Part shown: one piece after another, positions 34,697 through 46,911 of the stretch
How the letters are laid out: every line of letters starts with the position of its first letter
Position numbering within the stretch: the stretch's first letter is position 1
NCBI RefSeq assembly: GCF_039536765.1
Contig: NZ_BAAAZF010000001.1
Span: 992,001-1,056,000 of the forward strand
Direction: 5' to 3'
DNA: 64,000 nucleotides
Source of the DNA: Parerythrobacter jejuensis
GTDB taxonomy: Bacteria; Pseudomonadota; Alphaproteobacteria; Sphingomonadales; Sphingomonadaceae
Translations under genes and position numbers: made by a program
The notes under the pieces: generated by a model
What the model saw: the letters and a program-made list of their open reading frames with translations, nothing else
What the model was told of the DNA's origin: nothing
The model's database searches: none

Positions 34697-36124
34697 CTAT
34701 TGTTCCCGCGCCAACACCCAGTCCAGCACGGGGTCATCCCCGGCGGCATATTGCGCATAGGTCGGCATCACTTGCTCGTCCAAGGCCAGAGTGCCGATAT
34801 CGGCGGCATCGCGTTCGCTGGGCGGGAAGCAATAGGGTGTGCTGTAATCGCAACCTTTCTCCCAATCGTGATAGCCGGTTGCGTAAGAGATGTTGTAGCC
34901 CGCATTGGGCAGCACGAAGCTGGTCCCGCGCTCGGCCCAGAATTGCGGCCGGTCACCCATCGGCTCCCCGATAATCAGGGTTCGGCCGGGCACATGCTGC
35001 TTCATCAGGGCGGCCGCGACGATAGCAGCCGAGAAGGTCTGCGGGCTTACTATGACATAGGCTTTCCCGTCCTGTGCCAGCGCCTCGCCCGCCTTCTTGG
35101 CAAAGGGAATGGCGTTGGACAGATCGCCGCCAGGATTCCAGCGCAGATCGAGCACGATGAAGGCGAAACCACCCTCCGGCGCGCCATCGAGAGTGGCCGG
35201 TAGCTCCTTTGCAACGGGGTTCCATTCGGCGTCCGCCAGGTAGTTGGAGCGGACATAAACACCTTCACCCAACCGGGTTGAGGACGTGGCAGTATCCGAT
35301 CCTGCATGGGTCAGCGGCAAGCTCACTCCTTCCGCATCCCCGTCCAATGTCCGCACCCATTCACCCGCCTCGTCAGACAGCGGCCAAGGGGAAAGCGTCG
35401 TAAATGGATGACGATAGGAAAACTCGGTTTCCGCAGCATCGGACAGAGCCGTCAGTTCCACCGTCTGCGCCGCGCCCTCGCTGTTTGCCAGAGTGACAGT
35501 CAGCACGTCGGGCGATGCGGCAAGTCCGGCGGCATGAAGGAGCGCGGGGGAGCGGAGGAAATAGAGCGAAATCAAATCACGCCGGGCCTTGGGGCCGCCG
35601 CTATAGATCTCAAGCGCGGCGAGCACGTCTTCAACCGGCCTCCCTTCAATCGATACCAGCTGCTTGCCCACATGGTCGGCCAGCGCCTGCTGGGCCCGCA
35701 CCACGAAATATCCATCGGCAAAACGGTAGACATCAAGGCCCGAGCGGTTGAATTGGCGGAAGGCAGTGACCGGATCGCTCGATGTGTGCGCATTATCGGC
35801 CAGCGCCATCAACGCCTGCGTTTCCAGATAGAATTCGGCTTTGCTCAGTTCCGTGTTGGCTGCGATCAGCTTGTCGATCCTCGTGCCGAACTCTTCTCGC
35901 GCTTGCGGCGCAAAACTCCGGTCATAGTCCAGCACGGTGGCGAGATATTGCAGGTCTTGCTGCTGGGCTTCCAGCGCATTTGCAGGTTCACCGAAATCAG
36001 CTTCGCTAACCCAGGGATTGAAATGATAGACCTGCGAAATGAGCGGCCCATACCAGATTGCCAATGCAATGGTGACCACACCCCAGATGCCGAAGGCCCA
36101 TTTCAAGAACCGCTTCATGCGCAC
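34697..36124 (-). CDS. S41-family peptidase-like protein, membrane-anchored
   Basis: A 475-residue protein with one N-terminal transmembrane segment (about 6-28). The C-terminal third has the crotonase-like S41 core: VLDLRWNPGGD around 324 and SPQTFSAAIVAAA with Ser365 as candidate nucleophile. A PDZ-like region is not clear. The protein is thus likely a periplasmic tail-specific protease relative; whether the catalytic Lys is present cannot be judged. Acidic and aromatic residues dominate the N-terminal domain. It is the neighbour of a RidA-like gene and an ICL/PEPM gene on the same strand. Confidence 0.65.
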   Translation of the reverse strand: MRMKRFLKWAFGIWGVVTIALAIWYGPLISQVYHFNPWVSEADFGEPANALEAQQQDLQYLATVLDYDRSFAPQAREEFGTRIDKLIAANTELSKAEFYLETQALMALADNAHTSSDPVTAFRQFNRSGLDVYRFADGYFVVRAQQALADHVGKQLVSIEGRPVEDVLAALEIYSGGPKARRDLISLYFLRSPALLHAAGLAASPDVLTVTLANSEGAAQTVELTALSDAAETEFSYRHPFTTLSPWPLSDEAGEWVRTLDGDAEGVSLPLTHAGSDTATSSTRLGEGVYVRSNYLADAEWNPVAKELPATLDGAPEGGFAFIVLDLRWNPGGDLSNAIPFAKKAGEALAQDGKAYVIVSPQTFSAAIVAAALMKQHVPGRTLIIGEPMGDRPQFWAERGTSFVLPNAGYNISYATGYHDWEKGCDYSTPYCFPPSERDAADIGTLALDEQVMPTYAQYAAGDDPVLDWVLAREQ

Positions 36125-36159
36125 CCTCCCCTTGAGGTGTGCAGCCTAGCGGCTTGAAT

Positions 36160-36906
36160 TCAATTGCCAAGCGCCTCCTTCGCCGCGTCTGCCAGTTGGG
36201 CCATCGCATGGCGCCAAGGGCCAGGACCATAGCTGATGCGCGCGACGCCCAGTGCGCCCATCGCTGCGTTGGACGGCATGCCATCGAGACGCATCACATT
36301 CACCGGCAGGTCCACGGCTCCACACAGCTGCGCGATCAAGTCCGGATCGCTCAGGCCCGGCACGAAGAAACAGCCTGCGCCCGCCTGACGATACGCCGCC
36401 GCACGTGCGATGGCTTGCTCTACCAGTGCAGGTTGGTTGGGATTTTCACCAGCCATCAACGGACCGAGAAACGCGTCGGTCCGCGCATTGACGAACAACC
36501 CGGCGGCGGCAACGGCAGCGATCCGCTCGCACTGCTCTGCAACACCGCGCAAGCCACCCTGGCCGATCAGCCGGTCTTCCAGATTGCAACCAATCGCACC
36601 CGCCTCGTGCAAGGCGCGCGCATTTGTCGCAAGCACTTCGAGATCTGACGCAAAGCCAGTTTCGAAGTCGACGGTCAGCGGCAGGTCGCTGGCACCGGCG
36701 ATCTGGCGCACGGTTGCGAGCAATGCCTCGAACGGCATGGCTTCGCCATCGTCAAATCCTTGCGCGCCAGCGAGCGACAAACTGCCGGTTGCGATCGCCT
36801 TCGCGCCCGCTTCGGCGACTACGCTGGCGCTGCCGGCATCCCAGATGTTGAACAGCACCAGAGGTTCGCCGCTCTGGTGGAGCGCCGCAAATGCATCTTT
36901 CGTCAT
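36160..36906 (-). CDS. Isocitrate lyase / phosphoenolpyruvate mutase superfamily protein
   Basis: A 248-residue TIM-barrel protein. FNIWDAGSASVVAEAGAKAI, the metal-binding VDFETGFAS and the CNLEDRL motif (Glu and Asp) are typical of the ICL/PEPM superfamily, close to the oxaloacetate decarboxylase/carboxyPEP-mutase-like branch. The catalytic Cys loop of isocitrate lyase (KKCGH) is absent, so it is not a glyoxylate-shunt isocitrate lyase. Substrate unknown. It ends about 36 bases before the S41-like gene and lies just downstream of ada, 4 bases after the ada stop on the same strand. Confidence 0.85.
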   Translation of the reverse strand: MTKDAFAALHQSGEPLVLFNIWDAGSASVVAEAGAKAIATGSLSLAGAQGFDDGEAMPFEALLATVRQIAGASDLPLTVDFETGFASDLEVLATNARALHEAGAIGCNLEDRLIGQGGLRGVAEQCERIAAVAAAGLFVNARTDAFLGPLMAGENPNQPALVEQAIARAAAYRQAGAGCFFVPGLSDPDLIAQLCGAVDLPVNVMRLDGMPSNAAMGALGVARISYGPGPWRHAMAQLADAAKEALGN

Positions 36907-36910
36907 GTCA

Positions 36911-37948
36911 CTATTGTCCTTCGCGTTTCAGCAATTCGGCTTTGATGTCGGTGCCATAGGCATAGCCGCCCAGCCCGCCATCTGCCGCGATAACGCGGTG
37001 GCACGGGATCAACACAGCGATATTGTTGGCACCATTCGCGCCGCCCACCGCACGGCTGGCCTTCGGGTTACCGAGCGTGGCGGCCAATTCGCCATAGGAG
37101 CGGGTTTGCCCGGCGGGAATTTCGCGCAAGGCCTGCCATACGCGCTGCTGGAAGGCGGTGCCCTTCACATCAAGCGGGATGTCTCCGATTGTGGCGCTAG
37201 CTGGCTGCTCGACAACCTTGGTCACTTGATCGAACAGCGCGCGGAAATCAGCGCCGCCCTCTACCAGCTCCGCGTTGGGGAAACGCGCCCGCAATTCTTC
37301 CTCCCCTTCGTTGAAGGCCAGGCAGCAAACGCCCTTGTCGGTCGCGGCCACCAGCATCTGGCCAAGTGAAGTTTCCACCAACGCGTAATGGACTTCGCGA
37401 CCGGCGCCCCCGTTTTTCCAGTCGCTTGCGGTCATTCCCATCTTGCCCTCCATGGCCTCGTAAAACCGGCTCGGCGCTTCGTAGCCCGCATCGTAAATCG
37501 CATCTGTCACGCGCTCGGCGCGGCCAAGCGCGTCCTTGGCCCGTTCCTCGCGCAGCGCCCGCGCATAGGCCGCCGGGGAAAGCCCGGTTGCCCGCTTGAA
37601 CACGCGCTGGAAATGGCCTGAGGAATAGCCTGTCAGCGCGGCAAGTTCATCCAGGGTCGGTCGACCTTCACTGGACTTGATCTCGTCAATCGCAGCGAGA
37701 ACCGCCGCCTCGTCCCGCGCAATATCATCGGGGCGACAGCGCATACATGCCCGGTAACCAGCCTCGCGCGCTGCTCGCGCATCAACGAAAAATTCCACAT
37801 TCTTGCGCAAGGGATGGCGCACCGGGCAGCTCGGCTTGCAATAAATGCTGGTCGTGCGGACTGCACCCACAAACTTGCCGTCAAAGGAGCGATCGCGGCG
37901 CAAGAAGGCCGCCCAGGCCAGGTCAGCGTCGGGTCGCGAGACGCTCAA
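36911..37948 (-). CDS. ada: Ada: methylated-DNA methyltransferase and regulator
   Basis: A 345-residue full-length Ada. The N-terminal zinc domain has Cys37, Cys41, Cys68 and Cys71, with Cys37 the expected phosphotriester methyl acceptor. Next is an AraC-type HTH (about 80-170, TGYSSGHFQRVFKRATG), then the O6-alkylguanine methyltransferase domain with the catalytic IPCHRV, Cys316. It reverses DNA alkylation and activates its own regulon when methylated. Its start overlaps the SRPBCC gene by 4 bases. It neighbours the photolyase gene region, giving two direct-reversal repair genes within about 5 kb. Confidence 0.96.
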   Translation of the reverse strand: MSVSRPDADLAWAAFLRRDRSFDGKFVGAVRTTSIYCKPSCPVRHPLRKNVEFFVDARAAREAGYRACMRCRPDDIARDEAAVLAAIDEIKSSEGRPTLDELAALTGYSSGHFQRVFKRATGLSPAAYARALREERAKDALGRAERVTDAIYDAGYEAPSRFYEAMEGKMGMTASDWKNGGAGREVHYALVETSLGQMLVAATDKGVCCLAFNEGEEELRARFPNAELVEGGADFRALFDQVTKVVEQPASATIGDIPLDVKGTAFQQRVWQALREIPAGQTRSYGELAATLGNPKASRAVGGANGANNIAVLIPCHRVIAADGGLGGYAYGTDIKAELLKREGQ

Positions 37949-38346
37949 TTGCCCTTCTCCAGTGTCTCCTTCAGAGCGGCAAGACCAGCCTGGATAATGC
38001 CAGTGATCGTCGGGCCCTGGTCATTCGGCAAGACATCTGCAGTCCAGCAGACATTGCTGGTGCCATCGTCGTTCGCGCTGACATGCATGGAGGCATTGTG
38101 GTGATGCCATTCGCCGCCTTGAGCAGTCCAAACCAGCGTCATCGAATCGTCGTCGCGTGCAACGATGGGTTCAACCAGCGTCTGGCCATTCACGAAAGTC
38201 ACGGTGCGCGTTGCGGTTGCTTCGTCATAAGCACATCGGGTCACGAGTTGCGGGACCGACCGTTCGAGCCCACCGATATCGCCGACAGCACCCCAAGCGG
38301 TGTCCGCATTGCAATTGATCGTCACTGTTTCCACTATTCGGGCCAT
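37945..38346 (-). CDS. SRPBCC family protein
   Basis: A 133-residue protein of the START/SRPBCC helix-grip superfamily (polyketide cyclase-like): ARIVETVTINCNADTAWGAV followed by the VGDIGGLERSVPQLV segment and the long C-terminal helix IIQAGLAALKETLEK. Such proteins bind hydrophobic ligands. Specific ligand unknown. It is the gene immediately upstream of ada and overlaps its start by 4 bases, so it would be translated with ada; whether it is functionally linked is unknown. Confidence 0.8.
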   Translation of the reverse strand: MARIVETVTINCNADTAWGAVGDIGGLERSVPQLVTRCAYDEATATRTVTFVNGQTLVEPIVARDDDSMTLVWTAQGGEWHHHNASMHVSANDDGTSNVCWTADVLPNDQGPTITGIIQAGLAALKETLEKGN

Positions 38347-38415
38347 AGCCTGCTCCTTTTCATCCCCAGATAAGCCGGGCGCAATCCGGGCACGTCCCGA
38401 AGCTTGCGATCAAAG

Positions 38416-39090
38416 CTACATTTCGCAGCCTCGATCATTGTAATATCCATCCCGGCCGTCGCGAGTGCACAGAAGGCCGCCCGCGATATAGCCCACTCCG
38501 CCACCTGCGAAGCGAACTTTGAACCACGGATACTCACGGAGCCAGGTCTGGTCGGTGCGCGCGATCACCGTCACATTGCGCCCCATCATCACGCTGCCGA
38601 CGCTCGGAAAGTCTTTGCCTGGTCCGGACCGGATCATCCCGCCCCAGGTTATTGCGGCACCGGTCTCTGGCCGCTCGCGCCAGCTTTTTTTGTTGCGCTT
38701 CACAGATATCCAGCCGCCTTCCCACCCATCGGCAACGGCTTGCGAGCGCGATGCAAAGCAATCGCTGGTGCCGAAAGCGCCATAGATTTTTGCCGAGTCG
38801 CCCGCGATCACCAGCGTCATATCGGCATTCTCATAGACCGTGCGCCATCCCGCGTATTTCTGGGCGAAGCTGAGTTCGCGCGGGCTTGTGTCCTGTTCGG
38901 CATAATCGCCAGCCAGTGTCATCTGGCCACTGAAGACGCTGCCATCCTCGTTGGCATAGATCAGCGCCTCCGCATCGCCGATGCTGCAGGAAAACGGGCC
39001 GGGCAAATCACCCTGCGCCAAGGCCGGGCTCGCCATCGCCAATGTCATTGCAACTGTCGCAGCGGGGACCACTCTTCGAAGGATATGCAT
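38416..39090 (-). CDS. Exported SH3-domain protein
   Basis: About 224 residues with a signal peptide (about 1-25, ending PALAQG). A C-terminal bacterial SH3-like segment is suggested by GMIRSGPGKDFPSVGSVMMG and VRFAGGGVGYIAGGLL. The preceding region has no recognised domain. An RGCEM tail contains a Cys that could pair with one in CTRDG. Location periplasm or outer membrane. It is divergent from the trypsin-like protease gene with a 66-base gap, so the two may be co-regulated. Confidence 0.68.
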   Translation of the reverse strand: MHILRRVVPAATVAMTLAMASPALAQGDLPGPFSCSIGDAEALIYANEDGSVFSGQMTLAGDYAEQDTSPRELSFAQKYAGWRTVYENADMTLVIAGDSAKIYGAFGTSDCFASRSQAVADGWEGGWISVKRNKKSWRERPETGAAITWGGMIRSGPGKDFPSVGSVMMGRNVTVIARTDQTWLREYPWFKVRFAGGGVGYIAGGLLCTRDGRDGYYNDRGCEM

Positions 39091-39156
39091 GGGGTGTTCT
39101 TCGCTCCTGATCAAAGGCTCTAGCCGCCAGTGGCATGACTATCCTATGCATGGCTC

Positions 39157-40713
39157 ATGCTGTCGAGATGTCTTCGCGCCTGTGTCGCAATCCTTGCCCT
39201 GTTTGCCGTGTCCCTGCCAAGCGTGGCGACCGCTGATCCTGCTGATATTCAGGCCGCGGCGCGGGGGGTTGTCCGTGTGGTGATCATCGGATCGGACGGG
39301 CAGGAGGTCTATCCGCTCAGCCATGGCACCGGATTTGCGATCACGCCCCGCCAGATTGCCACCAATGCCCATGTCGTGCGCGAGGCGGCGCAGGATGATT
39401 CGCTGCGGATCGGCATTGTCCCCTCTGACGGAGACGACGCCAGCTATGCGAAAATCCTCCGCATCGCTCCGTCCAAGGATTTGGCCCTGCTGGAAATCAC
39501 GGGCGATCTGCGCCTGCCACCACTCACCATTGCGGGCATTCGCGAAAGCGACGGGGCCGAAGTCACATCGGTCGGCTACCCGATGAATGTCGATCGTGCC
39601 CAGGGCCTCGAGATCGACGATATTTTCCAGCCGCAGCCAACAGTGAACAGTCGCGGCTTCATTTCCGGCCAACGCCCCAGCCGCCAGTTCGATACTATTC
39701 TGCATACCGCCCCCATCGCACGCGGCAATTCGGGCGGACCTCTACTGGACAGGTGCGGCCGGGTGCTGGGTGTGAACAGTTTCGGGGCCGATGGCGAAGG
39801 GGCCGATGCCGAATTCTACTTCGCCGTGTCGAACCGGGAATTGCTGCCTTTCCTGCGCGCCAGCAATGTCGCCCCTCGCACCAACGCCCAGCCGTGCCGA
39901 ACTCTGGCCGATCTGGACGAGGCCGAGCAGGATCGGGTCGAGCGCGAGCAATTGCAGGCGCGCCAGGAACTCGCCGCCCGCAGCGCCGCAGAACGAGACC
40001 GGCGCGACCGGATCCAGTTGGAGGCAGAGCAAGATGTGCAGGCCTCGCGTGAGAACCAGATGGCTTTGGCACTGATTGCGCTTCTGATCGGCTCGGCTGC
40101 AGGCTTCGCCGCTTTTCAGGCCTGGGGCCGTCAAGATGGCGAGCGGCAGCGCATGATTGCAGGCACCATCGCCGCCGTCGGCCTGGTGGCGGCGTTGGCC
40201 CTGTGGTTCACACGCCCCGGTCTCGACGCCATCGATCGCAAGATTGCTGCTGCGATGAGCAATGGCTCTGGCGCAGGCGGGCCGGCAGCCGGTGCAGGTC
40301 CCGCCCCCGGCGATGCTGCGCTTGTATGCACATTGTTGCCGGAGCGCAGCCGGATCACCGGCGATCCTGCCGAAAGCGTGGAATTTGACTGGGCCGAGGA
40401 TGGCTGCGTCAATGGCCGGACCCAGTACGGGTTCCAGTCCGGCGAATGGAGCCGCGTGTTCGTGCCCAATGAAGAAGCGGCGGTAGCGATCAATCGCTAC
40501 GACCCGGACACCCGCACCTATCGCACTGATCGCTATTTGCTGTCAGCCACCGCGATGCGCGCCGCCCGCGAGGCACGCGGAGCCTACACACCGCCCAAAT
40601 GTGAGGTAGACGGCGCGGCGGGCAAGCTGGGCGATTTGCAAAGTGCCGTGACCAGCCAACTGCCCGAACGGCCCAACGAGCGGCTGGTCTATCGCTGTGA
40701 TGTAAAAGGGTGA
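39157..40713 (+). CDS. Membrane-tethered trypsin-like serine protease
   Basis: A 518-residue protein with a signal peptide (about 1-27) followed by a trypsin/HtrA-like domain: catalytic His72 (TNAHVV), Asp108 (SKDLALL) and Ser192 (GNSGGPL). No PDZ domain follows. Instead come a charged Arg/Gln/Glu-rich helical linker (about 245-305), two hydrophobic segments (about 305-325 and 330-350) and a C-terminal domain of about 155 residues with Cys residues. The protease and C-terminal parts are both predicted periplasmic with a membrane hairpin between. The start has several upstream ATGs in other frames. Substrate unknown. Confidence 0.8.
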   Translation: MLSRCLRACVAILALFAVSLPSVATADPADIQAAARGVVRVVIIGSDGQEVYPLSHGTGFAITPRQIATNAHVVREAAQDDSLRIGIVPSDGDDASYAKILRIAPSKDLALLEITGDLRLPPLTIAGIRESDGAEVTSVGYPMNVDRAQGLEIDDIFQPQPTVNSRGFISGQRPSRQFDTILHTAPIARGNSGGPLLDRCGRVLGVNSFGADGEGADAEFYFAVSNRELLPFLRASNVAPRTNAQPCRTLADLDEAEQDRVEREQLQARQELAARSAAERDRRDRIQLEAEQDVQASRENQMALALIALLIGSAAGFAAFQAWGRQDGERQRMIAGTIAAVGLVAALALWFTRPGLDAIDRKIAAAMSNGSGAGGPAAGAGPAPGDAALVCTLLPERSRITGDPAESVEFDWAEDGCVNGRTQYGFQSGEWSRVFVPNEEAAVAINRYDPDTRTYRTDRYLLSATAMRAAREARGAYTPPKCEVDGAAGKLGDLQSAVTSQLPERPNERLVYRCDVKG

Positions 40714-40832
40714 CCTATGACAAGGGGCACAGCCGGTCTACGCATTGCTCGCTGCGCTGAGCAGAATCACTTATTCGCGCGGGCTTGCCAGCATGGACGA
40801 CGGAGAAACTACGGTTGACGCGTTCCTGCCGA

Positions 40833-41660
40833 TTACGCCGCCAGTGCCTCACCACTTAGCGTGATGCGGTGCATTTCGCGGCGGTGGCCGGCATAATCAT
40901 TGATCGCATTGTGCCAGCTGGTCCGGTTGTCCCAGATCGCGACTGTGCCCGGCTTCCATTGCAGGCGGCAGGTATTGTCGGCCTCCAGCGCGGCATCGAG
41001 TAGCTTTTGCAGCAGCGGCAGGCTTTGCTCGCGGGTCTGACCGACGAAGTGGATCGTGAAACCGCCATTCACATAGAGCAGCTTGCGCCCGGTATGTGGG
41101 TGACGGATCACGACCGGGTGGATCGCGCCGGTTTTCAGATCCTGGCCGCGCAAATTCTTGCCCATGTCGGTCTGCGCATACAGGCCGTCGGCCTTGTAGA
41201 CATGATCGGCAGTATGGAATGCTTCCAGCCCTTCGATCTCGGCTTTGAGCTCGTCAGACAGTGCATCATAGGCCGCGCCCATGTGGGCCCATTCGGTATC
41301 GCCGCCGCTGGGCGGCAGATCGCGCGCCACGAGAACCGAGCCCATGGCCGGGATTTGGTCATAGGAATGGTCGGTATGCCACGCCCCGCCAATGTTGGTC
41401 GATTCGTCGGCCTCTTTCTTGACCAGGGCAATCTCGGGAAAGTCCTTGTTGAGCGGGAAATAGTTGTTCACATCGATGCCGCCCCAGCGATGGCCGAACT
41501 CGATATGATCCTGCGGAGAGAAATCCTGGTCACGGAATACCGCAACGCCGTGTTCGTAGATGAGATTGCGAATGGCATCCATGGATTCGCCCTTGGCGTC
41601 GCGCAGCTGGATGCCGGAAACTTCTACCCCGCATTTGGGGCCCATGGGTGTCGTTTGCAT
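40833..41660 (-). CDS. TauD/TfdA family dioxygenase
   Basis: A 275-residue 2-oxoglutarate/Fe(II) dioxygenase. The HxD pair is His95 and Asp97 in GAWHTDHSY, the distal His is His240 in RTSWHNA, and an Arg for 2-oxoglutarate binding follows in the HRREMHR stretch (250-255). Members cleave C-S, C-O or C-N bonds, as in taurine or 2,4-D degradation. Without transporter or sulfonate genes nearby, taurine specificity is not claimed. It is divergent from atpH across about 220 bases. Confidence 0.9.
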   Translation of the reverse strand: MQTTPMGPKCGVEVSGIQLRDAKGESMDAIRNLIYEHGVAVFRDQDFSPQDHIEFGHRWGGIDVNNYFPLNKDFPEIALVKKEADESTNIGGAWHTDHSYDQIPAMGSVLVARDLPPSGGDTEWAHMGAAYDALSDELKAEIEGLEAFHTADHVYKADGLYAQTDMGKNLRGQDLKTGAIHPVVIRHPHTGRKLLYVNGGFTIHFVGQTREQSLPLLQKLLDAALEADNTCRLQWKPGTVAIWDNRTSWHNAINDYAGHRREMHRITLSGEALAA

Positions 41661-41764
41661 AATGTCTCTCCTCTTGCGGCGAATTATGCTCGAAACCCCT
41701 CACGGCGCAAGCAGATAAGGCGCTTTGTCGTAACTATACAAACAGAGTCTCGCTTCTCCGTCTT

Positions 41765-41785
41765 GCATCGCACCATAGGCGATGC
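41765..41785. promoter_or_regulatory. Inverted repeat upstream of the ATP synthase operon
   Basis: GCATCGC and GCGATGC are exact reverse complements, 7 bases each, separated by 7. It lies about 100 bases before the atpH start, in the interval between the divergent dioxygenase and atpH. It could be an operator or a leader hairpin; no protein is assigned. Confidence 0.45.
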
Positions 41786-41881
41786 TAGGCGCGCGCCAAC
41801 CTTGCGAGGGGCGATTCAGATTGCTCTGCCAAGCAAGACCAATGCATCGTTTTTTCCGGACCCGAAGAGGACCTTAAGCGC

Positions 41882-42436
41882 GTGGAGAATTCCGCCGGTA
41901 TTCAGGCTAGCCTGGCAGGGCGTTACGCCTCTGCCTTATTCGATCTGGCCGCCGAAGAAGGTGTCGTCACCGCAGTCGAGTCCGATCTCGAAAAACTGCG
42001 TGCTGCACTGACCGAATCGACCGATCTGGCAGCCGTCACCACCAACCCGCAATTGAGCCGCGCCGAACAGGCCAGCGCCATTGCCAGCGTTGGTGAAGTC
42101 CTCGACCTGTCTGGTCTGACATCGAAATTCCTGGGCGTTTTGGCCGGCAATCGTCGCCTGGCCGCCCTGCCCGACATGATCCGGGCCTTTAACATGATCG
42201 CCGCTGCCCAGCGCGGCGAAGTGACGGCCGAAGTCACCAGCGCCCATGCGCTCAGCGAAGCGCAGCTTGATACGCTCAGGACCAAGCTGACCGCGCGTGA
42301 AGGCCGCACTGTCAAAGTTACCTCGTCTGTCGATCCGGACCTGCTTGGTGGCCTCGTCGTCACCATCGGTTCCAAGCGGATCGACGGATCGATCCGAACC
42401 CGTTTGAATTCCCTCGCGCACGCGATGAAAGGCTAA
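41882..42436 (+). CDS. atpH: ATP synthase F1 delta subunit
   Basis: A 184-residue delta subunit that joins F1 to the peripheral stalk. N-terminal pattern [14 protein letters not shown] and the C-terminal [22 protein letters not shown] block (here [10 protein letters not shown]...IDGSIRTRL) are typical. The start is GTG. It is the first gene of the F1 operon atpH-A-G-(lipoprotein)-D-C. The Fo genes are elsewhere, as usual in alphaproteobacteria. Confidence 0.95.
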   Translation: MENSAGIQASLAGRYASALFDLAAEEGVVTAVESDLEKLRAALTESTDLAAVTTNPQLSRAEQASAIASVGEVLDLSGLTSKFLGVLAGNRRLAALPDMIRAFNMIAAAQRGEVTAEVTSAHALSEAQLDTLRTKLTAREGRTVKVTSSVDPDLLGGLVVTIGSKRIDGSIRTRLNSLAHAMKG

Positions 42437-43969
<1,533 letters not shown>

Positions 43970-43995
43970 GCCTGAAGAGAAACTAGGGAGCCGAA

Positions 43996-44861
43996 ATGGC
44001 AAGCCTTAAGGAACTCAAGGATCGGATCGGGTCGGTGAAGTCGACTCAGAAGATCACCAAGGCCAAGCAGATGGTCGCCGCTGCCAAGCTCCGCAAGGCG
44101 CAGGCTGCTGCCGAAGCTGCACGCCCTTATGCCGAGCGTCTGGGTGACGTCATGGCGTCGCTTGCCGGCAAGGTGAGCGGCGACGGCGCGCCCAAGTTGC
44201 TGGCAGGAACCGGTTCGGACAAGCGCCACCTGCTGGTGGTCGTGAACACCGACAAGGGTCTGTGTGGCGGCCTCAACTCGAACATCGTCAAGGAAGCCAA
44301 GCTTCAGGCGCGCAAACTGATTGCCGAGGGCAAGGACGTGCAGTTCTACCTCGTCGGCAAAAAGGGGCGCGCACCGATCAAGCGCGACTACGAGAAACAG
44401 ATCGCCAAGCATTTCGACACCAGCGAAGTGCGCAATCCGGGCTTTGAAGAAGCCGGCGCGATTGCGGATGAACTGGTCGCGATGTTTGACGAGGGCGCAT
44501 TTGATGTGGCGCACCTGATCTACCCGACCTTCAAGTCGGCGCTGGCGCAGGATCCGACCACGACGCAGCTGATCCCCGTTCCTGCCCCCGAAACTGCCGA
44601 TGATGGCGGCGCCGTGGTGGAATATGAGCCGGGCGAAGAGGAAATCCTCGAAGAGCTGCTGCCGCGCTACGTGAAAACGCAGCTGTTCGGCTCGCTGCTG
44701 GAGCGTGAAGCATCCGAGCAAGGCGCCTCGATGACCGCGATGGACAACGCCACGCGCAATGCAGGCGACCTGATCGACAAGCTGACGATCCAGTATAACC
44801 GCAGCCGCCAGGCTGCGATTACGACGGAGCTGATCGAGATTATCGCTGGGGCAGAGGCACT

Positions 44862-44865
<4 letters not shown>
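43996..44865 (+). CDS. atpG: ATP synthase F1 gamma subunit
   Basis: A 289-residue central-stalk subunit. N-terminal [20 protein letters not shown] and [15 protein letters not shown], and the C-terminal [19 protein letters not shown] helix, are conserved. The middle contains [15 protein letters not shown]. Its end overlaps the next gene, a small lipoprotein, by 4 bases (ATGA). Confidence 0.97.
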
Positions 44866-46578
<1,713 letters not shown>

Positions 46579-46583
46579 GCATT

Positions 46584-46841
46584 ATGGCGCTCCACTTTGA
46601 ACTCGTAACGCCGGCCAAGCTGGTCCGCTCGGAAGATGTCCACATGGTGGTCGTCCCCGGTGCGGAAGGCGAGTTCGGCGTGCTGGAGGGCCATGCGCCC
46701 TTCATGTCCACCATCCGCGACGGTGTGGTCCAGATCTTCAAGACCGAAGGCGCGAGCCCGGAAGAGATCAAGATCGAAGGCGGCTTCGCCGAAGTCGGCG
46801 ATGCTGGCCTGACTGTGCTGGCGGAGAAGGTCGAAGGCTAG
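46584..46841 (+). CDS. atpC: ATP synthase F1 epsilon subunit, short form
   Basis: Only 85 residues: the N-terminal beta-sandwich ([12 protein letters not shown], then [18 protein letters not shown]) is complete, but the C-terminal helical hairpin present in E. coli (about 139 residues) is missing. In alphaproteobacteria inhibition of ATP hydrolysis is often carried out by the zeta subunit instead; the short form fits that. The reading frame ends in a normal stop, so this is not a frameshift artefact. It is followed by a strong terminator. Confidence 0.93.
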   Translation: MALHFELVTPAKLVRSEDVHMVVVPGAEGEFGVLEGHAPFMSTIRDGVVQIFKTEGASPEEIKIEGGFAEVGDAGLTVLAEKVEG

Positions 46842-46867
46842 GCTCCGGCGTCACTCACGACATTCGA

Positions 46868-46895
46868 AGGGCGGCCCTGACGGGTCGCCCTTTTT
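46868..46895 (+). terminator. Intrinsic terminator after atpC
   Basis: A perfect-looking 10-pair stem (AGGGCGGCCC with GGGTCGCCCT, one G-T wobble), a TGAC tetraloop and five T residues. It ends the atp operon, 26 bases after the atpC stop. Confidence 0.92.
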
Positions 46896-46911
46896 CATAT
46901 CGCTGGCAATC

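Noticed and set aside
36160-36906. Isocitrate lyase of the glyoxylate shunt
   Set aside because: The KKCGH catalytic loop is absent and the protein is far shorter than isocitrate lyase.
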